Assembly (NCBI GenBank): GCA_963836085.1
Contig: CAWIHT010000012.1
Location: 186,001-250,000, forward strand
Direction: 5' to 3'
DNA: 64,000 nt
DNA from: JAHEEL01 sp963836085
GTDB lineage: Bacteria > Actinomycetota > Acidimicrobiia > Spongiisociales > UBA5794
Shown here: one piece after another, positions 1 through 7,165 of the stretch
Numbering within the stretch: the stretch's first letter is position 1
How the letters are laid out: each line of letters starts with the position of its first letter
The notes under the pieces: generated by a model
The model's database searches: none
What the model was told of the DNA's origin: nothing
The model's input: the letters and a program-made list of their open reading frames with translations, nothing else
Position numbers and translations under genes: made by a program

Positions 1-48
1 CTGGAGGAGGATCGCCCATTCACCGACTGGTGGTACGACCGGGGATAG
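1..48 (+). CDS. 3' end of a truncated gene, function unknown
   Basis: The first 48 bases read as an open frame ending in TAG at 46-48, with the C-terminal peptide LEEDRPFTDWWYDRG. The charged and aromatic composition and the clean stop right at the start of a non-coding stretch suggest the tail of a real gene entering from the left. The family cannot be assigned from 15 residues, and a chance frame is possible. Confidence 0.45.
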   Translation: MEEDRPFTDWWYDRG

Positions 49-85
49 GGGACGACCCGCCAGGCCTCACCTTCATGTGTGAGCC

Positions 86-160
86 CCCAGAGCCCCCTCC
101 GCTGCGCTCCGGCCTAGCGGCCGGTGCTCGCGCCTCCCCCACTTCGTGGGAGAGGCGAAG
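86..160. repeat. Dispersed 75-bp repeat, copy A
   Basis: This segment matches 6361-6435 at 73 of 75 bases. It contains the self-complementary core CCGGCCTAGCGGCCGG and a hairpin around CCCACTTCGTGGG. The surrounding stretch 49-223 has no convincing gene; its right side (188-222) is built of variants of GGCGACTGG. It follows the end of a gene on the left and the stop of nfo on the right. It looks like a REP-type or MITE-like intergenic element. Confidence 0.75.
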
Positions 161-223
161 AAGCGGCCCGTATTCGAATCCGAGACTCGGGACCGGCGAC
201 TGGGGACTGGCGACCGGCAACTT

Positions 224-991
224 CTAGAGGCGCTCTCTGAGCCAGGCGATGTCGGCTGCTTGATCTTCGGGTTCGCCGGGGGTCTCCACGACGATGGGGG
301 CGTTGGCGTCGCGGATGACGCCGACGAGGAGGTCTTCGGGGATCTCGCCCTTGCCGAGGTTCGCATGGCGATCCCGGTGGCTATCGAAGGGGTCCCGCGA
401 GTCGTTGCCGTGCACGAGCGCGACCCCTCCGGTGTGGCGGGTAATCCGCTCAACGGCGGTTGTCAGGTCCGCACCGGCAGCCCAGGTGTGGCAGGTATCG
501 AGGCACACGCCAACGTTGAAGTCGCCGATCGCCGCCCACAGGGGTCCGTAGTTGTCGAGGTTCTGCATCACCGTGTTGCCGCTGCCTGCGGTGTTCTCAA
601 CCAGGACCGGCACGGTGACGTCGAACGAGTCCAGGGCCTTGAACCAGCGTTCGAAACCGACGTCGACCTCTTCGTCGGCCCCGACGCTTCCCCCGTGCAC
701 GATCACACCCTTGGCCCCGATCAGGTCTGCCGCTTCGACGGTCTGTGCCAGCATCTTGCGTGAAGGAATACGCACCCGATTGTTTGGCGAGGCAAGGTTG
801 AGGAGGTAGGGAGCATGCACATAGAAATCGACCGGGGACTCCCGAAGAGCCTCGGCGTCAGCGCGCGGCACCGGCTTCTTCCACGATTGTGGGTTGGAGA
901 CGAATATCTGAACCACGTCTGCACCACGGGCCGACGCCTCTTCGAGTGGTTTCGCCGCGGAGACATGGGCTCCGATCTTCAGGTCAGTCAT
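224..991 (-). CDS. nfo: Deoxyribonuclease IV (AP endonuclease, Nfo family)
   Basis: This 255-residue TIM-barrel endonuclease cleaves DNA 5' of abasic sites in base-excision repair, using a trinuclear zinc centre. Metal-ligand motifs are all visible: GAHVSAA at the N terminus, VHAPYLLNLASP, VHGG, VENTAG, CLDTCH, HGNDSRDPFDSH, DRHANLGKG and VVETPG near the C terminus. The ATG at 991 is chosen over a Met 15 codons upstream because GAGGAG lies just ahead of it and because it begins MTDLKIGAHVSAA, the usual family start. It overlaps the end of the upstream membrane-protein gene by 8 bases, so translation is probably coupled in one leftward operon with pyrE. Confidence 0.95.
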   Translation of the reverse strand: MTDLKIGAHVSAAKPLEEASARGADVVQIFVSNPQSWKKPVPRADAEALRESPVDFYVHAPYLLNLASPNNRVRIPSRKMLAQTVEAADLIGAKGVIVHGGSVGADEEVDVGFERWFKALDSFDVTVPVLVENTAGSGNTVMQNLDNYGPLWAAIGDFNVGVCLDTCHTWAAGADLTTAVERITRHTGGVALVHGNDSRDPFDSHRDRHANLGKGEIPEDLLVGVIRDANAPIVVETPGEPEDQAADIAWLRERL

Positions 992-1736
992 CGGTGATCT
1001 CCTCGGGATCGGATTCAATGGAGACGTCAGCGCCATCAGATGGTTCGTCCGGTTCGGCTGGCGCAGTCACAACGCCGACCGGTTCAGGAGTTGTCTCGTC
1101 GTCGCCGGCGACCTCGGGGCCTGAAGCCTCGAGTGCAGCGGGTGGCGGAGGCGGTTCGAGCACAGGAGCCGCCGGATCCGGGAAGTTGTGAGCGTGCTCC
1201 ATGGCGATCTCTGCGTGGATGACCACCTCGCCGATCGGGGTCTCCCACCCATCGGCGTCCACGACCAGGCGGTTCCCCTCCCACACTGCGCCCCACGGTT
1301 CGGCGGGCAGGCCGGCGGGGTCGCGCACGTCGATTACGAACACGTCGCGGTCGTAGCCGCCGTCAGCATCTGCGATTGAGGCCGATGAGACCGCTTCGAT
1401 CGCACTCCATGGAAGGAACGGCGGTTCCTCTCCCGGAGGTCCGACGGTGAGGACGACACCATCCTCGCGGAGTACGAGAAGCGGTGATCTCCGGATGAGC
1501 GACGTGACCGCATATCCAAACAGCCCCCCGCCGCCGACCATGAGGAATGCTCCCCAGGCGTAGTCGGCTCGGCGCTGGTTTCTTCCCTTCGAGGTGATCT
1601 CGTCGTTGTACGTGTCGGGAGGTGTAGAGAGCCAGTGGCCCCACATGATGTCGACGGCGCCGAGCATGAGAAGCAGGGCGACGAGACCGATGAGGAAGAG
1701 GCGGACCGGAGATCGGTCGACACGCAGCAAGGTCAT
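984..1736 (-). CDS. Two-helix membrane protein of unknown function
   Basis: A 250-residue protein with two N-terminal membrane helices (about residues 12-30 and 54-74), a PH-like cytoplasmic stretch with the pattern LVLREDGVVLTVGPPGEEPP, and a long acidic, proline-rich C terminus ending in DDD-type residues. The ATG at 1736 overlaps the pyrE stop as ATGA, and its own end overlaps the start of nfo, so the three genes form one tightly packed leftward operon. I do not recognise a named family. The C-terminal tail is low-complexity and probably disordered. No catalytic motif is visible. Confidence 0.8.
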   Translation of the reverse strand: MTLLRVDRSPVRLFLIGLVALLLMLGAVDIMWGHWLSTPPDTYNDEITSKGRNQRRADYAWGAFLMVGGGGLFGYAVTSLIRRSPLLVLREDGVVLTVGPPGEEPPFLPWSAIEAVSSASIADADGGYDRDVFVIDVRDPAGLPAEPWGAVWEGNRLVVDADGWETPIGEVVIHAEIAMEHAHNFPDPAAPVLEPPPPPAALEASGPEVAGDDETTPEPVGVVTAPAEPDEPSDGADVSIESDPEEITDD

Positions 1737-2293
1737 TCGGCCACTCCAAGGTCGGCTGGTGTGACCAGGGCGACATAGGGGATGCCAACCGCATCGACCT
1801 TGGCAGCCGCCACGCCAGCGCTCCGATCGACGAGTGTGATCACCTGGGCAATCCTGATACCCGCCTCCGTCAATGCTTCGATGGCTTCGAACATGGCCGA
1901 TCCTGTCGTCGTGGTGTCTTCGAGGACCGCGACAATGTCGTTCTCCCCGACCGGTCCCACGATACGGCCGCCCACGCCGTGACTCTTCGCTTCCTTGCGG
2001 ACGGAGAACGACTTGAGGGACCGCCCTCCCGAGGCCGAGGCGATCGCCGTTGCGATCGCGATGGGGTCCGCTCCCATGGTCAGGCCACCGACCGCCGTGA
2101 CCTCCCGGTCGAGAACGTTGGCGACAGCCTCTCCCACGAGGACCGCTCCATCTCCGTCGAAGGTGGTCTGTCGGGCATCGATGTACCAATCGGACGTTGC
2201 GCCGGACCGCAGCGTGAACGGCCCGTCCGTGCGAACCGCGTGTTCGCGCAGGTGAGCCACGAGGCGCCGTTTGGGTGTGGTTTGGGGGTTCAA
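1733..2293 (-). CDS. pyrE: Orotate phosphoribosyltransferase
   Basis: PyrE transfers ribose-5-phosphate from PRPP to orotate to form OMP in de novo pyrimidine synthesis. The 186-residue protein has the family N-terminal pattern FTLRSGATSDWYIDAR, the flexible-loop sequence VRKEAKSHGVGGRI and the PRPP-binding motif VAVLEDTTTTGSA. The start is uncertain. The longest form uses TTG at 2293 with no clear ribosome site. A GTG 11 codons downstream (beginning VAHLREHAVR) would give a more typical length ahead of the FTL motif. It is the first gene of the leftward operon and diverges from the dehalogenase gene. Confidence 0.93.
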   Translation of the reverse strand: MNPQTTPKRRLVAHLREHAVRTDGPFTLRSGATSDWYIDARQTTFDGDGAVLVGEAVANVLDREVTAVGGLTMGADPIAIATAIASASGGRSLKSFSVRKEAKSHGVGGRIVGPVGENDIVAVLEDTTTTGSAMFEAIEALTEAGIRIAQVITLVDRSAGVAAAKVDAVGIPYVALVTPADLGVAE

Positions 2294-2380
2294 AAGAAAT
2301 CCAGAAAAGTGCTCAAGGATTGTTCAGGTGTGACCGATACGTTACTCAGACAGGATGCCTTCCAACCTCCCGTCTAAGCC

Positions 2381-2415
2381 CGAACCGAGGCCGCCGCAAG
2401 GCGGCCTTCGGTTCG
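2381..2415. repeat. Strong hairpin between divergent genes
   Basis: CGAACCGAGGCCGCC and GGCGGCCTTCGGTTCG form a 15-bp stem with a single bulged base and a GCAA tetraloop. It lies between pyrE (leftward) and the dehalogenase gene (rightward), so it is not placed as a terminator for either. There is no T tract. Confidence 0.6.
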
Positions 2416-2500
2416 TCCGGAGTCGGTTTTCCAGTGGCACCAAGGGTTCCTCGCCGGCACCGACCCCATGACGACACCGCGGCACGCCAGCCCCTGTGTG

Positions 2501-2506
2501 TAGGGT
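2501..2506 (+). promoter_or_regulatory. TAGGGT -10 element of a leaderless transcript
   Basis: TAGGGT lies six bases before the ATG at 2513, and no Shine-Dalgarno sequence is present. This spacing would put the transcription start at or next to the start codon. The same arrangement recurs at several other genes in this window. Confidence 0.5.
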
Positions 2507-2512
2507 CGACCC

Positions 2513-3388
2513 ATGATCTCTGACGCGTTCCCCTACGAATCCCACTTCGTTGATGTCCTCGGTTCGCAGATGCACTACGTCGAGGAGGGATCCGGCAATC
2601 CGGTTCTGTTCCTCCACGGCAACCCGACATCGAGCTATCTGTGGCGGAACATCATCCCGTACGCGGTGCCGCATGGGCGTGCGATCGCCGTCGACCTCAT
2701 CGGAATGGGCCGGTCCGACAAGCCGGATCTCGACTACCGCTTCTTCGACCACGCCACCTACCTCGACGGGTTCGTCGAGGCTCTCGATCTCGACAACCTC
2801 ACCCTGGTCCTCCACGACTGGGGATCCGGCCTCGGCTTCCACTACGCCGCTCGACATCCCGAACGGGTGAAGCGCATCGCGTTCATGGAGGCCATCGTCG
2901 AAACCTACCGGTGGAGCGACGCACCTCTACCCATCGCATGGCTCTTCAAGCGGTTCCGCGACCCGGTGAAGGGTCACCGCATGAACGGGGAGAAGAACTT
3001 CTTCGTCAAGCGTCTTATGCCGATGATGGTCTCGCGTCGCCTCACTCCGGTGGAGAAGGCCGCCTATGCGGCGCCGTATCCCGATGTCGCGAGCCGGAAA
3101 CCCGTCGAACAGTGGCCGCGGGAGATCTCGTGGGACGGCGATCCGGCGGACGTCACCGAGGCGGTCACCACCTACAACGCCTGGCTCCGGCGTTCACCGA
3201 TCCCGAAACTCTTCCTGTGGGCGAAGCCCGGAATGATCGTCCGCGGAGAGAAGGCGGCACGACAGATCGCTGTGATGTTCCCGAACACCGAGACGGTCTT
3301 CGTCGGAAAGGGCCGTCACTACATCCAGGAGGATCAGCCAGAGGCAATCGGAGAGGCACTCTCCGACTGGCTCGGCCGCACGGCCTGA
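2513..3388 (+). CDS. dhaA: Haloalkane dehalogenase, HLD-II type
   Basis: This 291-residue alpha/beta-hydrolase should cleave carbon-halogen bonds hydrolytically, giving an alcohol and halide. The oxyanion and halide site HGNPTSSYLW (Asn37) is present, as are the nucleophile Asp102 followed by halide-binding Trp103 in LHDWGS, the acid Glu126 in FMEA and the base His269 in GRHYIQED. An Asp-His-Glu triad with Asn plus Trp halide ligands is the pattern of subfamily HLD-II (DhaA/LinB). The cap domain is at about residues 130-210. It is a single gene next to a phosphatase gene with no degradation-pathway neighbours. The natural substrate cannot be told from sequence. Confidence 0.93.
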   Translation: MISDAFPYESHFVDVLGSQMHYVEEGSGNPVLFLHGNPTSSYLWRNIIPYAVPHGRAIAVDLIGMGRSDKPDLDYRFFDHATYLDGFVEALDLDNLTLVLHDWGSGLGFHYAARHPERVKRIAFMEAIVETYRWSDAPLPIAWLFKRFRDPVKGHRMNGEKNFFVKRLMPMMVSRRLTPVEKAAYAAPYPDVASRKPVEQWPREISWDGDPADVTEAVTTYNAWLRRSPIPKLFLWAKPGMIVRGEKAARQIAVMFPNTETVFVGKGRHYIQEDQPEAIGEALSDWLGRTA

Positions 3389-3410
3389 CACCTGCCCTAT
3401 CGTCGACGGC

Positions 3411-4109
3411 ATGCAACTCATCTTCGTTCGACACGGCGAACCGGACTGGACCGGCGTCGAGTCGACGCTCCACGACCCGCCCCTGACCCCGCGCGGCCAT
3501 CAACAAGCTGACCGTGCCGCAGCCCGACTCGCCACCGGCCCCGACATCCCGACCGACCTGGTCGTCTCCCCGGCCCTGCGGTCACAAGAGACCGCCCGCC
3601 CACTCGCAGCTCGGACCGGACTCGCCATCGACACCGTCGATGATCTCCTCGAATTGCGAATGCCCAGCCGGGCCGGACTGACCGAAGAGGAGGGTCAGCA
3701 ACTCCAGGCTGATTCCTTCAACCGACGACCGGCTCAGTGGTGGGATGGGCTCGATGGTGGTGAGACCTTCGCCCACTTTCACCGCCGCGTAACCGGAGCC
3801 CTCGAGGGCGTACTCGGCGACCGGGGCATCCGGCCGGATGCCGAACACGAACGCCTGTGGTCGATCGACAACCCCGACCAGTGCATCGTCATCGTCGCCC
3901 ACGGCGGGACCAACGCCGTCTCGATCGGATCCCTCCTCGGTGCCGCGCCCGCACCCTGGGAGTGGCGACGGTTCACCTCCAACCACGCCTCGATCACCCG
4001 CCTCCGCACGATGGAGTTCTCGGGCGGATTCGTCTGGGCGCTGTGGGCCTTCAACGACCAGGAGCACCTGCCGGTCGACCTGCGGACACGGAAGCGCTAC
4101 TTGCCGTAG
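3411..4109 (+). CDS. Histidine phosphatase (phosphoglycerate-mutase superfamily)
   Basis: A 232-residue member of the histidine phosphatase superfamily. The phospho-acceptor motif VRHGE begins at residue 6 and the second catalytic histidine lies in VIVAHGGTN near residue 165. The segment SPALRSQETA carries the conserved phosphate-binding arginine. Such proteins dephosphorylate small metabolites, and the substrate cannot be inferred here. The gene starts 22 bases after the dehalogenase, has its own TATCGT box seven bases before the ATG, and overlaps the convergent prenyltransferase gene by 13 bases at the 3' ends. Confidence 0.9.
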   Translation: MQLIFVRHGEPDWTGVESTLHDPPLTPRGHQQADRAAARLATGPDIPTDLVVSPALRSQETARPLAARTGLAIDTVDDLLELRMPSRAGLTEEEGQQLQADSFNRRPAQWWDGLDGGETFAHFHRRVTGALEGVLGDRGIRPDAEHERLWSIDNPDQCIVIVAHGGTNAVSIGSLLGAAPAPWEWRRFTSNHASITRLRTMEFSGGFVWALWAFNDQEHLPVDLRTRKRYLP

Positions 4110-4873
4110 CGGCGGGTTCTCCTCGTGAAGTCGCGCAAGGCCCGCAGGAAGTCGATGTAGCGGAACGCCGGCCAATAGACATCGACGAATGCATACTCGG
4201 CATACGCCGACTGCCACAGGAGGAACCCGGACAAGCGTGCCTCACCCGATGTGCGGATCACCAGATCCGGGTCGGGCAGGTCGGACGTGTAGAGGTTCGC
4301 GGCGATACCGTCGGCGTCGATCCGGCCGGCGATATCGTCCGTCCCGTCTGTTGCCAGCTTTGCGACAAGATCCTTCACCGCGTCGACGATCTCCTGCCGA
4401 CCACCGTAGGCCAGCGCGATCGTCACCCGCCGGTCGCCGTACGGCATCCGTTCCTCAAGGCGTTTCGCCGATCTCTGGAGATCCGGCGGCAGTAGATCAA
4501 GGCTCCCGATGAATCGCACGCCGACATTGGCGCCTCTCAGCGCATTCGGGATCTCTTCGAAGAGTTCCATGAGGACTTCGTAGTACGGGTTGAGTTCTTC
4601 GTCCGGCCGGGCGAGGTTCTCTTTCGAGAGCAGCCAGCAGGTGACGGCCGGAACCTCCAGGTCGGTCGACCAATGGAGGAACTCGACGAACTTCGTCATC
4701 CCGACGCGGTACGACGCCTGGTAGTCGGGTAGTCCCTCGCTTCGGGCATAGCGGCGGTGACCATCGTGGATGACACCTATGTGTCGTGGAAGGCGCTCCC
4801 GATCGAGCGTCGCGAGCAACCGGTTCTCGTAGAACCGGTAGAGCGGACGGGTCGCAGTCTCACGAACTCCCAT
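4097..4873 (-). CDS. uppS: Short-chain cis-prenyltransferase (UppS family)
   Basis: A 258-residue cis-prenyltransferase that condenses isopentenyl diphosphate onto an allylic primer. Length, the C-terminal motif IRTSGEARLSGFLLWQSAY and the ending RRTRRYGK resemble the mycobacterial short-chain Z-FPP synthase (Rv1086) more than full undecaprenyl synthase. The catalytic P-loop, normally DGNRRWA, reads DGHRRYA: Asp37 is kept but the conserved Asn is His39. The codon is CAC on the coding strand. The ATG at 4873 has GGAGG four bases upstream. Function is probably in lipid-carrier synthesis, but the Asn-to-His change makes activity uncertain. Confidence 0.9.
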   Translation of the reverse strand: MGVRETATRPLYRFYENRLLATLDRERLPRHIGVIHDGHRRYARSEGLPDYQASYRVGMTKFVEFLHWSTDLEVPAVTCWLLSKENLARPDEELNPYYEVLMELFEEIPNALRGANVGVRFIGSLDLLPPDLQRSAKRLEERMPYGDRRVTIALAYGGRQEIVDAVKDLVAKLATDGTDDIAGRIDADGIAANLYTSDLPDPDLVIRTSGEARLSGFLLWQSAYAEYAFVDVYWPAFRYIDFLRALRDFTRRTRRYGK

Positions 4874-4962
4874 ATGCCTCCATGGTAGAGGCAGGAGATC
4901 TCTGCACACTGGGAACCCGCCCGTGCCAACATGGGCTTCCGAGACGGAGAGGAGGCCACATC

Positions 4963-5361
4963 GTGGCCATGTCGGATGAACACAAGGCAGCACTCGCGCA
5001 AGGCCGTCGCGAATCCAAGGCCATCAAGGCGTATCTGGTCGCGATCTCCATCCCGAAGCGGCGCGGCCGGCCCGTCACCCCGGAAGTGCTCGAAGCCAAG
5101 ATCGCGACCCTCGACCGGCGCATCCTCGAGGAGACGGACGTCCTTGCGCGTGTCGACCTCTTCCAGGCACGCATCGACGCCCAAGAAGCACTCGACAACA
5201 TGGCGGCGGTCGTCGACCTCGACGCCCTCGAAGCCGGGTTCGTCGAATACGCCAACTCTTACTCGCTCCGCAAAGGCATCTCATGGCCCGCATGGCGCGA
5301 AGCCGGTGTCTCGGCCGAGGTACTGAAGGCCGCCGGCGTGAAACGGACCCGGAAGGGCTGA
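4963..5361 (+). CDS. Conserved basic/coiled-coil small protein, unknown
   Basis: A 132-residue hydrophilic protein. A basic patch KRRGRPVTP (about residues 31-39), which resembles an AT-hook GRP core, is followed by a predicted amphipathic coiled coil (about 40-90) and a C-terminal segment with the tryptophan motif ISWPAWREAGV. The GTG at 4963 has GGAGG nine bases upstream; the ATG two codons later is less well spaced. It diverges from uppS and precedes the hemolysin III gene. The GRP patch suggests nucleic-acid contact, but that is a guess. I know of no assigned function. Confidence 0.8.
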   Translation: MAMSDEHKAALAQGRRESKAIKAYLVAISIPKRRGRPVTPEVLEAKIATLDRRILEETDVLARVDLFQARIDAQEALDNMAAVVDLDALEAGFVEYANSYSLRKGISWPAWREAGVSAEVLKAAGVKRTRKG

Positions 5362-5459
5362 ACCGGAGGCAGGAAAGCGGTCTCGGTCGGTCGTCGAGGA
5401 GCAACCGTGGCCCAATCAAGGGCCGTGTGTTGCCTGGTCCGGCCGGTAGCCTCACGACC

Positions 5460-6134
5460 ATGAACCTGCCCGTCCCCCGGTGGACTCTCGGGAAGATGCA
5501 AAACCCGGTGCGTGGATTCCTCCACGGCAGCGCAGCCGCTGCCGGACTGATTGGGACCATATTCCTTCTCTTCCATGCTCCGACCTGGCCCGTGCGGTTC
5601 GCCGTGCTGGTCTTCGGGCTCGCCATGATGGCGCTCTACACCACGAGTTCGCTCTACCACTCGATCCCCTGGCGTGACCGATGGAAGAAGCGGATGCAGC
5701 GGGCGGATCACTCGATGATCTACGTCCTCATCGCCGGCACGTACACCCCGGTCGCCGCGATTGTCCTCGACCCGCCGTGGAACTGGATCGTCCTCTCCAT
5801 GGTGTGGGGAATCACAGTCGGTGGGGTCGTCCAGAAGGGCCTGTTCCCGAAGGTCCCCGGATGGATCTCGGTGATGATGTCCACGATCCTCGGCTGGCTC
5901 GGCGTCTTCTTCTTCTGGCCCATGATCCAGCGCCTCGGTTGGCTCCCCGTCGGATTCGTTCTGGCCGGAGGTGTGCTCTACACCGTGGGGATGGTCTTCC
6001 TCGTCACGAACCGGCCGCGGTTGTGGCCGCGGGTGTTCTCGTACCACGAGGTGTTCCACATCATGGTGGTGTCCGCAACGTCGCTGCACTTCCTCGTGAT
6101 CTGGCGGTACGTGGTGCCGCTCGGTGCGGCGTAG
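5460..6134 (+). CDS. Hemolysin III / PAQR-family membrane protein
   Basis: A 224-residue, seven-helix membrane protein of the HlyIII/PAQR family. The family metal-site motifs are present: SSLYHSIPW (about residue 65), RADHSMIYVLIAGTYTP (about 81) and the C-terminal HEVFHIMVV with a second histidine in SLHF. These histidines bind zinc in PAQR receptors. The bacterial role is unsettled (membrane energetics or lipid hydrolase activity have been proposed). There is no Shine-Dalgarno sequence; TAGCCT lies seven bases before the ATG, so the mRNA is probably leaderless. Confidence 0.9.
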   Translation: MNLPVPRWTLGKMQNPVRGFLHGSAAAAGLIGTIFLLFHAPTWPVRFAVLVFGLAMMALYTTSSLYHSIPWRDRWKKRMQRADHSMIYVLIAGTYTPVAAIVLDPPWNWIVLSMVWGITVGGVVQKGLFPKVPGWISVMMSTILGWLGVFFFWPMIQRLGWLPVGFVLAGGVLYTVGMVFLVTNRPRLWPRVFSYHEVFHIMVVSATSLHFLVIWRYVVPLGAA

Positions 6135-6264
6135 AGAGTCGCCAGACTCCAAACGCCAGCACGGTCGACTTCCTCGCCTTCAGTGTTGGATTCGAGCGGG
6201 TTGTTGACGCGTGCTCTTGTGCGGATCGGGACGACACACGTGATGGGGGCGGCGCGGCCTTCGT

Positions 6265-6435
6265 CTCCCTCACGAAGTGGGGGAGAAGCGATCGAGCGGC
6301 TGCTCGATCGCAGAGGGGGCCTCTCACCACACGCCAGGTCTCATCTGCGCGACTCACGCTCCCAGAGCCCCCTCCGCTGCGCGCCGGCCTAGCGGCCGGT
6401 GCTCGCGCCTCCCCTACTTCGTGGGAGAGGCGAAG
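6265..6435. repeat. Dispersed repeat copy B with inverted arm
   Basis: Bases 6361-6435 repeat 86-160 at 73 of 75 positions. Upstream, 6269-6285 carries the CTCCCCCACTTCGTG hairpin motif in inverted orientation, so the element has inverted ends about 150 bp apart. Between them are ATCGAGCGGCTGCTCGAT (itself a near-palindrome) and a G-rich run. The whole gap 6135-6548 between the hemolysin III gene and the cupin gene contains no credible gene. Confidence 0.7.
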
Positions 6436-6548
6436 ACAAGGCCTGGCCAGGCGTCTCACATCAACAACGCTCCCGAGCAGAACACCGAGACGAAGGAATG
6501 GGGCGCGGTCGAGTTCGGTGTGCCCTACTCGTAGCTCTTGGCCGTTCG

Positions 6549-6890
6549 CTAGTAGCGCTCGGGGAGGGTTGGGCCTGGGACGCGGATGAGGAGCAGACGG
6601 CCGTGCTCGTAGCCGCCGTTGTGGAATCCGTACTCCTCGCCGGAGGCGATGTGGACCGTGTCCCCAGGTCCGGCTCGGAACGTCTCCCCTGCGACGCGGA
6701 ACTCGATGTCGCCGGTCACCACGACGTACATCCGATGCGTCTTCTCAGAGACCCGCGAGGTCCGTTCGGCGCCCATCGGGACCATGATCTCGGCGATCGA
6801 GCCAACTGAGAACGCATCGCCGGAGAGCTCCCTGACGACGAAATCGCCGAACTCGAATGGAGCGGCATCTGCGTATCGCTTGTGTTCCAT
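6549..6890 (-). CDS. Small cupin-domain protein with degenerate metal site
   Basis: A 113-residue single-domain cupin. The beta-barrel signature is clear in RMYVVVTGDIEFRV and in FRAGPGDTVHIASGEEYGF. Motif 1, usually G-x5-H-x-H-x3-4-E, reads GAERTSRVSEKTH, so the two paired histidines are replaced, and motif 2 keeps one histidine only. It is probably not a classical metal-dependent cupin and may bind a small ligand. The ATG at 6890 is used; an in-frame ATG six codons upstream (6908) is also possible, and neither has a good ribosome site. Confidence 0.8.
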   Translation of the reverse strand: MEHKRYADAAPFEFGDFVVRELSGDAFSVGSIAEIMVPMGAERTSRVSEKTHRMYVVVTGDIEFRVAGETFRAGPGDTVHIASGEEYGFHNGGYEHGRLLLIRVPGPTLPERY

Positions 6891-6967
6891 ACACCGATGG
6901 TAGGCCATTGAAATCGAGGAATGTCCGCCAAACGACTCCCGGACCGTTTTCTGTCACACCCTCCGGA

Positions 6968-6973
6968 TACGGT
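6968..6973 (+). promoter_or_regulatory. TACGGT -10 element, leaderless promoter
   Basis: TACGGT lies six bases before the ATG at 6980, with no ribosome-binding site between. It matches the leaderless layout seen elsewhere in the window. Confidence 0.45.
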
Positions 6974-6979
6974 GTCCCC

Positions 6980-7138
6980 ATGATCGAGATGAACCCAACA
7001 CCAGCCATGACGGATACAGAGATCGAGGCCTGGTTCGGCGCAGCCGGACTCACCGTCAGCGTCGTCGAACGGTGCCCCGTCGTCGAGTGCGACTCGTGCT
7101 CCGGGTCGCACACCGACCCGCTCGCCACGGCGGCCTGA
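6980..7138 (+). CDS. 52-residue cysteine-containing small protein
   Basis: A 52-residue open frame starting MIEMNPTPAMTDTEIEAW and ending with TGA at 7136-7138. Three cysteines in the pattern C-x4-C-x2-C (VERCPVVECDSC) resemble a partial metal or iron-sulfur site. An alternative start at the second methionine codon group would remove the first nine residues. A leaderless-type promoter precedes it, and it lies between two leftward genes. No family is recognised. Codon usage and the promoter make it a credible small gene. Confidence 0.55.
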   Translation: MIEMNPTPAMTDTEIEAWFGAAGLTVSVVERCPVVECDSCSGSHTDPLATAA

Positions 7139-7165
7139 GCCGTTCGATCGCGGCAGCCCACGTCG

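Noticed and set aside
2381..2415. Rho-independent terminator
   Set aside because: It lies between two divergent gene starts and has no T tract, so it is reported only as a hairpin.
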